From Paenibacillus sp. BJ-4 (GTDB lineage: Bacteria > Bacillota > Bacilli > Paenibacillales > Paenibacillaceae): a stretch of 64,000 nt of DNA. The notes beneath the pieces are model-generated. The model saw only the letters and a program-made list of their open reading frames with translations, was not told the origin of the DNA and searched no databases. Location: the NCBI RefSeq assembly GCF_020404765.1, contig NZ_JAIVEM010000135.1:58166-122165 (forward strand), in the 5' to 3' direction. The first letter of the stretch is position 1. Every line of letters begins with the position of its first letter. The translations under genes were made by a program, and so were the position numbers. Below, piece after piece: positions 50,665-59,100 of the stretch.

Positions 50665-51651
50665 TTACCCGTAGAATCCTTTGCGAAAACGATTCTTACA
50701 AATGAGCCACCCTGCCGCCGCCAACACTGCGGACGCTACAATCACATAAAGTGCGTGCTCCCAATACAACCCTACTGCTCCTTTTAACTCCATTTCTTGA
50801 ACGAGCGTTATAAAATGCTGTTGTGGGAAAACACTTGTAATAACCTTCATAATACCGTTCTCATGAGCAATTGTGTAAAAGCTGCCCGAAAGCACTGAAC
50901 TTAAAAGAATAATGGCTGAAGATAATGATAGCCCATTATCAGCATTCTCGATCCACGCTGCCATAAACAGAGCAAAAGATACTGCTAACAGCGCAGGCAA
51001 GACAAGAAGTAAAGAGTATGTGCCAAGACCAAATCCGATATTAATTCCTACAGCTTTCGCTAGTGCTAACACTAGCCAAGTTGGCACATAAACAGCCATA
51101 AATCCAAATAGACATTGTGCTGACAAATAGGGAACAATTCCTGCAGGAGATACAGCAGTCCGTCGAAATGTGCCCGTTTTTTTGTCATCCGAAAACAACT
51201 GAAAATAGAACAAAGCTTGAATAAGCAGGAACATGGTAAGGTAACCCAATATGTTGGTCCCAATTCCTCTTTGAGGCATTACAGACAACGGCGCATGCGG
51301 GCGGACAATTGCATGCTCTAGCTGCTGCTTAAACTCATCCGATTTCAATGATTCAATACGATGAGAGCCGTCGCTATTGAAAGTAACCACTGCATCATAT
51401 CTATTTCTTACCAGCTCAGATTTAGGTGGCGGCTGCTGCAAATATTGAATCCGATATTGCTCTGAGCTGAGGGTCAAACTCACTTTTTGGCTTGTTACCA
51501 CCGCTAAGGTGCCTTTCAATTCTGATTGAGCTGTAAAATAGATTGCCAGCGCCATTGATGCCAACGTCATTATTAGGGTAATCACAATAACATTCCTGCG
51601 GTTCCACATACGAAGGGAATGATTGCAAAAAATTCGAAAGGTCGTTTTCAT
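50665..51651 (-). CDS. ABC-2-type exporter permease (large subunit)
   Basis: A 328-residue membrane protein with one N-terminal helix (VIVITLIMTLASMALAIYFT), a soluble extracellular region of about 110 residues (residues 45-150), and a C-terminal block of five to six helices. This is the YhgE/DrrB-like ABC-2 layout. Its ATG overlaps the stop of the preceding permease by four bases (ATGA at 51648-51651), so the pair is translationally coupled. With the second permease and the ATPase it forms a heteromeric exporter, probably for the product of the adjacent cluster. Confidence 0.87.
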   Translation of the reverse strand: MKTTFRIFCNHSLRMWNRRNVIVITLIMTLASMALAIYFTAQSELKGTLAVVTSQKVSLTLSSEQYRIQYLQQPPPKSELVRNRYDAVVTFNSDGSHRIESLKSDEFKQQLEHAIVRPHAPLSVMPQRGIGTNILGYLTMFLLIQALFYFQLFSDDKKTGTFRRTAVSPAGIVPYLSAQCLFGFMAVYVPTWLVLALAKAVGINIGFGLGTYSLLLVLPALLAVSFALFMAAWIENADNGLSLSSAIILLSSVLSGSFYTIAHENGIMKVITSVFPQQHFITLVQEMELKGAVGLYWEHALYVIVASAVLAAAGWLICKNRFRKGFYG

Positions 51652-52424
51652 ATATAGTCCTCCGTTTTGAAAGTTCGTTTACAGCCCCATAAGAGTAGTA
51701 GGGACGCTATAACAAAGCTCAACAGTGTTGGTAGAAACAAGCTGAAATCTCCGTCGTAAACGATACGTAACACAGTTTCAACCACCCATTTGACCGGGGA
51801 GAAAAAGGATATGACTTCCGCCGTCCTACCGAGGCCGTCTAATTGGAAAAACAAACCACCCAGTATCGCGAGCACGCTGTTTATTATCGAAAGAATTTTG
51901 TTTGTTAATTCCTCTCCTTTAAAGAGACAACAGAATAGGACACCGAGTGCGGATGAAAACAAATCGAAACAAAGAAGTACAACAGCTGTGTAAACTGCGG
52001 AGGTTCCACCTAGCCGAATGTTAAACACGAGTTGAAGTAGTGCTACAAGTGCAATGGAGCAAAGGCCTGTAAATAGGAACGTGGCCGCAGTTTTGGACAA
52101 GTAAATGAACGATTTTGGGATCGGTGCGTACAATATGCGAAGATTGCTACGTTTCACATTTTGATCCATAAAACTATTTGCAGCCGTCATGGATACGTTT
52201 AAAGCGCTGTAAATTAGAATCGTCACGCCATAGTAATCGTAAGCAGTAACGTCACTTCCACCATATAGCCCTCCACCCAAATAACCAAGCACAAAGATTA
52301 AAAGGAGTGGAAAAATAGTGTTACTCAGGATAAGTGGGACATTCGTAGCCAGGTTGATAAAATCTCGCTTAAGAATACTGAAAAATGGAAATAGCAGCCC
52401 CGTTTTTTTTCTCGAATCGGTCAT
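51648..52424 (-). CDS. ABC-2-type exporter permease (small subunit)
   Basis: A 258-residue permease with six hydrophobic segments. The start (FSILKRDFINLATNVPLILS) and the LGYLGGGLYGGSDVTAYDYYG loop are typical of ABC-2 membrane components. The central GLFFQLDGLGRTAEVISFFS and PVKWVVETVLRIVYDG match the conserved fifth loop/helix of DrrB-like proteins. It lies 12 bases downstream of the ATPase and overlaps the next permease. Confidence 0.88.
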   Translation of the reverse strand: MTDSRKKTGLLFPFFSILKRDFINLATNVPLILSNTIFPLLLIFVLGYLGGGLYGGSDVTAYDYYGVTILIYSALNVSMTAANSFMDQNVKRSNLRILYAPIPKSFIYLSKTAATFLFTGLCSIALVALLQLVFNIRLGGTSAVYTAVVLLCFDLFSSALGVLFCCLFKGEELTNKILSIINSVLAILGGLFFQLDGLGRTAEVISFFSPVKWVVETVLRIVYDGDFSLFLPTLLSFVIASLLLLWGCKRTFKTEDYI

Positions 52425-52436
52425 TGTCTTTTCCTC

Positions 52437-53384
52437 CTAATCCCGAAGCGTACGACCAGTCAAATTGAGAAAAACCATCTCAAGACTGGGCGAAAAACCT
52501 GTCAGATTAATAATTTTAAGTCCATTTGAGGTTATGTTCACAATGATTTGATCCAGATTTTCAATCCCTTTTAGAGTTGAGATGTGAATCCGGTTTCCGA
52601 CGATGTCTACTTTCTTAACACCGTCGATTCGGTATAGATCAATATCAGGCATTTCACTTATTTCTTCAACCTCTACTTCGTAACGTTTCTCATCGGCAAG
52701 CCGTTCCTTTAATTCTTCTTTGGTACCGGAAGCGATAACCTCGCCGTGATCAATAATCAAAATTCGAGTAGATATTTCCTCCACTTCTTCCATGTAGTGT
52801 GTTGTATAGATGATCGTTGCTCCCTCGTCCCTCAGCTTGCGGATTGATCCAAGAATATGGTTACGAGACTGGGGATCAATACCTACCGTTGGTTCGTCCA
52901 TAATAATCATTTTAGGACGATGAGCGATGGCACAAGCCAGGTTGAGCCTCCGCTTCATTCCTCCAGAGAATGTCTTCGGTTTATCTTTACGTCGGTCCGC
53001 CAATCCGACGATTTCAAGCGCTTCATTTGTACCTTGCTCTAGTTCCGTACCCGTCAAACCATATAGCGAAGCAAAAAAACGAACGTTGGCTTCGGTTGAT
53101 ATATCCTCATACACCGCTAAATCCTGCGGAACAATTCCAAGTTCACGTTTGTATTGGCTCATTAGCCGTTCCACTGGCTCTCCACAGTATCGGATATTTC
53201 CCTTGTCCCCGCGCAGCGAGGTAGACAAAATATTGATTGTTGTAGTCTTTCCTGCCCCATTAGGGCCAAGAAAACATAAAATTTCACCTTGATGCACATC
53301 GAACGTTACATTGTTCAGCGCCGTGCGGCTACCAAAGCTTTTGCTTAGCTCGCTTACTTCGATGATAGGTGAATTAGAGATCAT
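52437..53384 (-). CDS. ABC exporter ATP-binding protein (DrrA-like)
   Basis: A 315-residue ATPase: Walker A GPNGAGKTTTINIL, Q-loop GIVPQDLAVYEDISTEANV, signature TFSGGMKRRLNLA, Walker B MIIMDEPTVGIDPQSR and switch His in TTHYMEEVEE. There is also a C-terminal extension of about 80 residues, characteristic of the DrrA/CcmA antibiotic exporters. GAGGAGTGG precedes the ATG at 53384. It is the first gene of the exporter operon, adjacent to the PKS-NRPS genes, and probably gives self-resistance and export. Confidence 0.93.
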   Translation of the reverse strand: MISNSPIIEVSELSKSFGSRTALNNVTFDVHQGEILCFLGPNGAGKTTTINILSTSLRGDKGNIRYCGEPVERLMSQYKRELGIVPQDLAVYEDISTEANVRFFASLYGLTGTELEQGTNEALEIVGLADRRKDKPKTFSGGMKRRLNLACAIAHRPKMIIMDEPTVGIDPQSRNHILGSIRKLRDEGATIIYTTHYMEEVEEISTRILIIDHGEVIASGTKEELKERLADEKRYEVEVEEISEMPDIDLYRIDGVKKVDIVGNRIHISTLKGIENLDQIIVNITSNGLKIINLTGFSPSLEMVFLNLTGRTLRD

Positions 53385-53440
53385 AACAGCACCACTCCTC
53401 TTATTTTATGTTCTCATCTTACCGCGCAAGCCAGTATAAT

Positions 53441-53475
53441 AAATCAACCAAAGGGTCGATTCATAAGGTTGATTT
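53441..53475 (-). promoter_or_regulatory. 9-bp inverted repeat upstream of the exporter operon
   Basis: AAATCAACC and GGTTGATTT, exact inverted repeats with a 17-base spacer, 57-91 bases before the ATPase start. A TATACT-like -10 follows on the minus strand. It is a candidate operator for the MalT-type activator. Confidence 0.4.
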
Positions 53476-53651
53476 TCCCCTCTAAGACAGCTTCATCCTC
53501 TGATGTTTATCGACTCATGCTTCACCAATATTCCATATCAAACCGTTTGAAGCATTTCATCACCTTCCTACGTTTTTGTCTAGTTCCGTACTTCAACAGA
53601 ATTCTCGAAATTTTTGCTTGCGGTACCCACATGGTCGGATTAAAGGCGTAA

Positions 53652-53694
53652 AATTATTGAAGGAGCTTGCGTTTTGCACGCTCCTTCAATAATT
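53652..53694 (-). terminator. Terminator of the PKS-NRPS operon
   Basis: AATTATTGAAGGAGC and GCTCCTTCAATAATT form a perfect 15-bp stem around a 13-base loop. On the minus strand the 3' arm continues TTTTACG. It begins 6 bases after the DUF4097-like gene stop and separates the biosynthetic operon from the exporter operon. Confidence 0.88.
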
Positions 53695-53699
53695 CATAC

Positions 53700-54413
53700 C
53701 TACTGCCAATGTTTTATGTCAAACGTACCTATACCTATAACTCCCGAGATTTCTGACCCTGTATGTGTTGTTATCCGCTTGGCGCGGGGGAGAAATCCTT
53801 GATCAAGAACCGTGGTTTCTATAGCAGGTAAGAATATGTCAATCCCTCCGGTCCCGCAATGAACATTAATTCGCTCCCTACCTGTTAGTTCAGTCCAGCC
53901 CAATGTAGCGCTTCCTCCTGTCAGCCGGATATCCGCATCACCACGAAGCTCATTCATTGAGACATCTCCAGTACTTAACTTTATCTGTACGTTAGAGGAC
54001 TCTGTAATCCCGGCCACCTCTCCGAATGTACCCTCAACATTGATGGTGCCCCGTCCTCCATCTAAAACTAGAACTCCGGCCGTGAATTTAGCTTGTACAT
54101 TCGTTTCTAGAGGTACATGAACCTCTATGAAGATTTTTTGATTCTGTCCCTGTTTCCAATATGATCCCAAGTTACTTCCCTCGAACAGGAATGTACCGCC
54201 AGAGCAAATTCGTTGAGGAAGCAGATGTTTTTCGCCGGAAGCCACAAAGCTAATCTCTTTCTCTGCATCAAAACAAATCAACATATTTCCGAGTGTATGG
54301 ACATCAATACGAAACTCAGTAATCCCTATTGCTGGAAACCGTTGATTGATCTGAGCATTCTTGATGGCTCCTTTAGGAAAGGTCTGAAGAGATTTAGGCA
54401 TTCTCAATACCAT
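53700..54413 (-). CDS. DUF4097-like beta-helical protein of unknown role in the cluster
   Basis: A 237-residue protein with no signal peptide or membrane helix. Its middle and end are made of repeated short beta strands (AKFTAGVLVLDGGRGTINVE, SSNVQIKLSTGDVSMNELRG, DADIRLTGGSATLGW, GRERINVHCGTGGIDIFLP). This resembles the DUF4097/DUF4098 putative adhesin fold. The ATG at 54413 has AAAGGAG at 8 bases, and an earlier in-frame ATG at 54443 is less likely. It is the last gene of the PKS-NRPS operon. Possible roles are scaffold, resistance or sensing, but none is shown by the sequence. Confidence 0.75.
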   Translation of the reverse strand: MVLRMPKSLQTFPKGAIKNAQINQRFPAIGITEFRIDVHTLGNMLICFDAEKEISFVASGEKHLLPQRICSGGTFLFEGSNLGSYWKQGQNQKIFIEVHVPLETNVQAKFTAGVLVLDGGRGTINVEGTFGEVAGITESSNVQIKLSTGDVSMNELRGDADIRLTGGSATLGWTELTGRERINVHCGTGGIDIFLPAIETTVLDQGFLPRAKRITTHTGSEISGVIGIGTFDIKHWQ

Positions 54414-54478
54414 ATGTTTCACTCCTTTGTGAGACGTGATCACAAGTGTTCCACGTCCTTACTCAGTACACATATTTC

Positions 54479-56098
54479 CTATCTGTCTGTATTGTATTTG
54501 AACGAAAGCTCCAGATCTTTGGCAATTTCCTGCTGAATTTTCAAAACACTCTGAATATGAGCTTCCGTTGTTAACGGATTTGCCAAAATAACCCTTAGTA
54601 CGACAACAGATTTCGGCATCCCTTCAATTCCGCACAGCGTTGTCCGGGAAACGAACGAATCCCCCTGCTGGCTTTGCATTTCTTGAAGGAGCTCATTGAA
54701 GCGATTAATTCGGTCGTGCTCTTCAGGACGCAGGGTACAGCTTCGTACAGCCTCGCGAAGGGATGCAGGAATGTAACGATAAGTTAAAATATTGATTTCT
54801 GGCTCGCCAATCAGCTCGAAGGCTGGATGACTAGCCAGCAGCTTAGCCATCCAGTGAGTTTTTCGGATACCTTCATCCAACAAATAGCCATAACCTTCAC
54901 GCCCCAGTAAATAAAGTCCCGCATGCATATACACTGACATCGCTGAACGGGAGCCTTCCATCGAGTGACGTCCCAAATCCAAGGAACCACCTCGTAGGAT
55001 ATATCGAGCTGTTTTCTCAATCCGAGCCGCAGCATGTGGATCTTTCATCAATAGTATCCCTATACCCATGGGCAAATACATCTGTTTGTGTCCATCAATG
55101 GTTACGGTATTAGCCCTTTCAATTCCACGAAGTTTACGGGCGTGTACATCCGACATAAGTAGCGGACCTCCCCAAGCAGCATCTACATGAAAGTGAATAT
55201 CTCTCGTTCTGGCCAACTCCGCCATGCCTACCAGCGGATCAATTGCTCCGCTCTCTGTTGTACCTGCAATGCCTATTAATGCGAGTATTCGATCTCCCCG
55301 TTTTTGGCAAGCCTTTATTTCCTTCTCAAGCTTTACCAAATCTATACGGCCGCGGGAGTCGCAATCAATCCGGATTACTCCGTCACTACCCAAGCCTAGA
55401 ACATCGGCAGCCTTATCAAACGAGTAATGCATCAAGGATGAGCCTATAATAACGCCCCGCTGGTACCCATTTTTATGTAATGCGAGGGCGTAACCATCCC
55501 GTTCCACGTCGGTATCTTGGTTATGCAACGCCACGTTGCGTGCAATCCACAAGGCAGTCAAGTTGGACACCGTCCCCCCCGAAGTCACAACCCCCAACGT
55601 GCTTGATAGATTTTGCCCATGTTCGGTGTAAAAAGATTCACAACGGCTGTACACCAAGCGATGCATAAACGCAAGTGTTTGACGCTCAAGCACTGTAAAT
55701 GACTTGGATGTTTCCACCTTCACCACGTTTTGGTTTAGTGCTACTAAAAGGCGGCTAAGCGGTCTGAAAAATATTGGCAACGCTGAGGTCATATGGCCGA
55801 TAAAGTTGGGAGAAGATGTATTGATACAATGGTGTACGACTTCTCGAATCAGATGGCTAATGTACTGCTCTGGGTGTACCGGAACCTCAGGAATAATTAT
55901 TTCTTGTCCCATCAGGGGTATAAGCTCTAATTCCGTATCCGATGTAACACTTGGAGCGCCGTGCATTTCGTTAATTACGTCCGTGATGAGCCTATCCATC
56001 TTCTCCTCCAATTTATGTTGCTCTGCAGATGGCTCGAACACTGAACGTAAATAATCACCGATTTCGTGAAACGACTGGTTAAATATAGGCTCCATCAT
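54479..56098 (-). CDS. panP: PLP-dependent aspartate 1-decarboxylase (PanP-like)
   Basis: A 539-residue group II amino-acid decarboxylase. The internal PLP Lys is in VTIDGHKQMYLPMG; the HVDAAWGGP motif holds the Asp that contacts the pyridine nitrogen. The segment SSPNFIGHMTSALPIFFRPL followed by SRLLVALNQNVVKVETSKSF closely follows the PanP aspartate decarboxylases of Vibrio-type bacteria, distinct from GadB and tyrosine decarboxylases. It would convert L-aspartate to beta-alanine. GGGAGGGTGAG precedes the ATG, and it lies 12 bases after the NRPS stop, so it is in the biosynthetic operon. Beta-alanine as a precursor of the product is the natural inference. A glutamate- or diaminobutyrate-type substrate cannot be excluded. 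Confidence 0.82.
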   Translation of the reverse strand: MMEPIFNQSFHEIGDYLRSVFEPSAEQHKLEEKMDRLITDVINEMHGAPSVTSDTELELIPLMGQEIIIPEVPVHPEQYISHLIREVVHHCINTSSPNFIGHMTSALPIFFRPLSRLLVALNQNVVKVETSKSFTVLERQTLAFMHRLVYSRCESFYTEHGQNLSSTLGVVTSGGTVSNLTALWIARNVALHNQDTDVERDGYALALHKNGYQRGVIIGSSLMHYSFDKAADVLGLGSDGVIRIDCDSRGRIDLVKLEKEIKACQKRGDRILALIGIAGTTESGAIDPLVGMAELARTRDIHFHVDAAWGGPLLMSDVHARKLRGIERANTVTIDGHKQMYLPMGIGILLMKDPHAAARIEKTARYILRGGSLDLGRHSMEGSRSAMSVYMHAGLYLLGREGYGYLLDEGIRKTHWMAKLLASHPAFELIGEPEINILTYRYIPASLREAVRSCTLRPEEHDRINRFNELLQEMQSQQGDSFVSRTTLCGIEGMPKSVVVLRVILANPLTTEAHIQSVLKIQQEIAKDLELSFKYNTDR

Positions 56099-56110
56099 TT
56101 CTCACCCTCC

Positions 56111-59100
56111 CTAATACCCTAACTTTCTTCCATTTGGTTGTGGCAAGAAAGCTGTCTCGACAAAATAAGTAAGGTAGGTATTCATCAAACACCTGTCCAG
56201 TTTCGGACAAGTTACATCGCTTTCCTTCAGACCCTGTATCAGATGGGTAGTGTCATAGCGAACTTGGAATTCTGACATACCGTCATTCCATCCGCTTTCC
56301 AGAAGCGGCAGAATTGCATTCGTTGCTTGGCTTGAAGAGCAAGATGCCGTCTGATGGATCTGTTCGTACCAAATCTCGTACGGTACCTTCTTAAGATCAT
56401 ATCCGTAGTTTACAAGAGTCTCGATTACCTCATCCCAGGTGGTTCGCGTCGGATTCAAGAGATGATATACACGCCCGTCAGGAATCTGGGTACCTGACAA
56501 ATAGATAATTGCTTCCGCTGCAAAGTCAACCGGAATGATTTCCATCTCAGCTTCCATATTGGGGATTAGCCCCAATTCTATAGAGGCCTTGATGATCAGC
56601 CACATAAAATCGTTTGTTTGACAGTGGCCCATGTGGCTATCTCCCCATATCCGTCCCGGACGATAAATCAGGGTCGGTAGTCCACAGCGAGCCGCCTCCA
56701 TCACTATACGCTCCGCAACCCATTTGCTCTGCGTATATCCAAGTTTAAGATCCTCAGGATGCTCCGGAATATCCATTTCCGACAATACTCCATTCTGGAT
56801 ATCTTGGTCCGAAAACACGTGCGTAGTCGAGATATAATGGAGCGTCTTGAAGCGTCCAATATTCGCCAGTCGTATCATTTCCTGAGTTCCTAGCACATTC
56901 GCTGCTTTATGCTCGACATATGGCGCAATGAAATGGACCATACTGCCATTGTGATAAAGGGCATCCATCTCCTCGGCCAACCGATCAAAAGCAGCTTCAG
57001 ACAACCCAAACCTTTTGAGACCCAAATCACCAGCGAACACTTTTATGCGTTTCGAAGCTGATTCTTCAAGCAAGCCGTACTTTGCGAGATTTGATTGCAA
57101 GCGCTGTGCAGCTTCCTCCTCGGTGCGTCCACGTACAAGACAAAAGATATTCGCCGAAGTGTTTCGAAGCAACTGACGTAGTAGGAAAGCTCCAAGAAAT
57201 CCTGTCGCTCCCGTTAGTAAAATGTTCTGCACAGGTCTGTGCTCTTTACTGACCGAATCAGGATTACGAATGCCAAACGGTAGCTTACAGTCATTCCATA
57301 AATTTAATTGCGAAAAAGACAGCTCTTTCTCACCGTTCTGGATTGCTTCAAATGCCTTCGTCATCCACTCTACGGTAGGCGTTTCAAACAGCACTCGTAG
57401 AGGAACTTCGATGTTAAGCTCGTCATGCAGCTTGAAAATAAGCTGTGTGGCAAGCAAAGAGTGACCACCCAGTTCGAAAAAATTATCTGTGACTCCAACT
57501 TTAGGAATGCCCAGCACGTTGCTCCAAAGTTCAGCAATCCGCCGCTCCAACGCTGTACGGGGTTTAACATAGGAATTTTCCAATTCTGGGCGGTTGCGTC
57601 CCGGAGTAGGCAAAGCCGCCCTGTCAACTTTGCCATTAGAAGTAAGTGGGAACACACTCACTGGTACGTAGGCAGTCGGAATGAAATAATCTGGGAACTG
57701 TTCCTTCATCAAGATACGCAGCTCCGACGGCAATCCACCAGACGTTTTAATCTTCACAGGCCTGTTTGCATAATGACTCCAATCTTCGGTCCCTTGCGTA
57801 CTTTTATTCCTAATTTTAACGATCTGATTTTTTAAAAAGAGGTTCCTGTGAGTACAGATTACATCGAAATAATGTTCCAGACCTGACCCTGCCCAGTGGA
57901 TTGAAATATCGTAAGGAAGTGTACGCTCCAATACAACAAAATCCATAGGATCTGCAGCATCTTCCCCCACGTTTTCTAGCAAATTCCGAAGTCTGACATT
58001 GGGCACGCCCCTGATAGCGACAGTTTCCACACCTTGCTCCGCCAACTTTTGCAGTGTGTTCTCTGACTCCTGAATAGAAGTCCATGACAATGTTAATGGC
58101 TCTACCTTCTGTATCTCCGGAGAATTCACACGCAATAAAACATCATAGCGGAACCGCGTCAACTCGTTCCATTGATTTCCGCGTTTCCATTGAATTTCCG
58201 CGTGAATTAATTGAGGATTTCTCTGTACCAATTCTACAAATAGTTGGGGGTCAAGGATCAGTTCATGCTCACGCTTCATCCGATCATTAACCCGTATGCT
58301 TTGTTCTTTTGCTGTCAACGGAAACCGAGCCTTGAATTGCTCCACTGAAGTATAAAAAGTTTCCAGCAGCGGCAAACTTCGTACATCCCCAATAAACACC
58401 GTACCGCCAGGACGAACAGCTCTCACTGCGGCATCAAGTACATCAAGGAGATATTCAACACTAGGAAAGTATTGAATAACCGAATTAAGTATGACCAGAT
58501 CGTAAGAGCCAGAATCAATTCCCTCCATGTTGTGGGCAGGCTGGTGCTGGAGCCTTACATGGGGCATGCTCTTTGTCAGCATCTCCAAACGCTGTATGGC
58601 TTTTAATGAAATATCGGTGCCCATATAGTGCTCACACATCGGTGCTACTTGGAAAAGAAGCAGTCCCGTTCCACAACCCAGTTCCAACACACGCTTCGGC
58701 TTCAAGTCGAGCAAATGTTTGACCGTCGCTTCAACCCATTCCCGCATACAATCCGCTGAAAGAGGCTGACCGTCATACAAGCTGTTCCATCCGGTGATAT
58801 TGAATTCGACGGCTTCCTCCGAAGATCCACTCTCGTAGGTTTGATCAAATACATTTTCCCAGTGTTTGGTTAATTCCACATCGCCGTTATCCGTATTTTT
58901 CTCGATAATATAGGCAACAAGCTGCTTATTTCCCATCGCATCCGATTTTACGTCAACTACAGCATCTTGGATGGCAACATGCTTCTTAATTGCTGCTTCA
59001 ATTTCACCCAGTTCAATGCGGAATCCTCGTACTTTAACCTGAAAATCGTTACGTCCAAGAAACTCCAGTTCACCTGCGGGTGAGATTTTGGCTTCATCGC

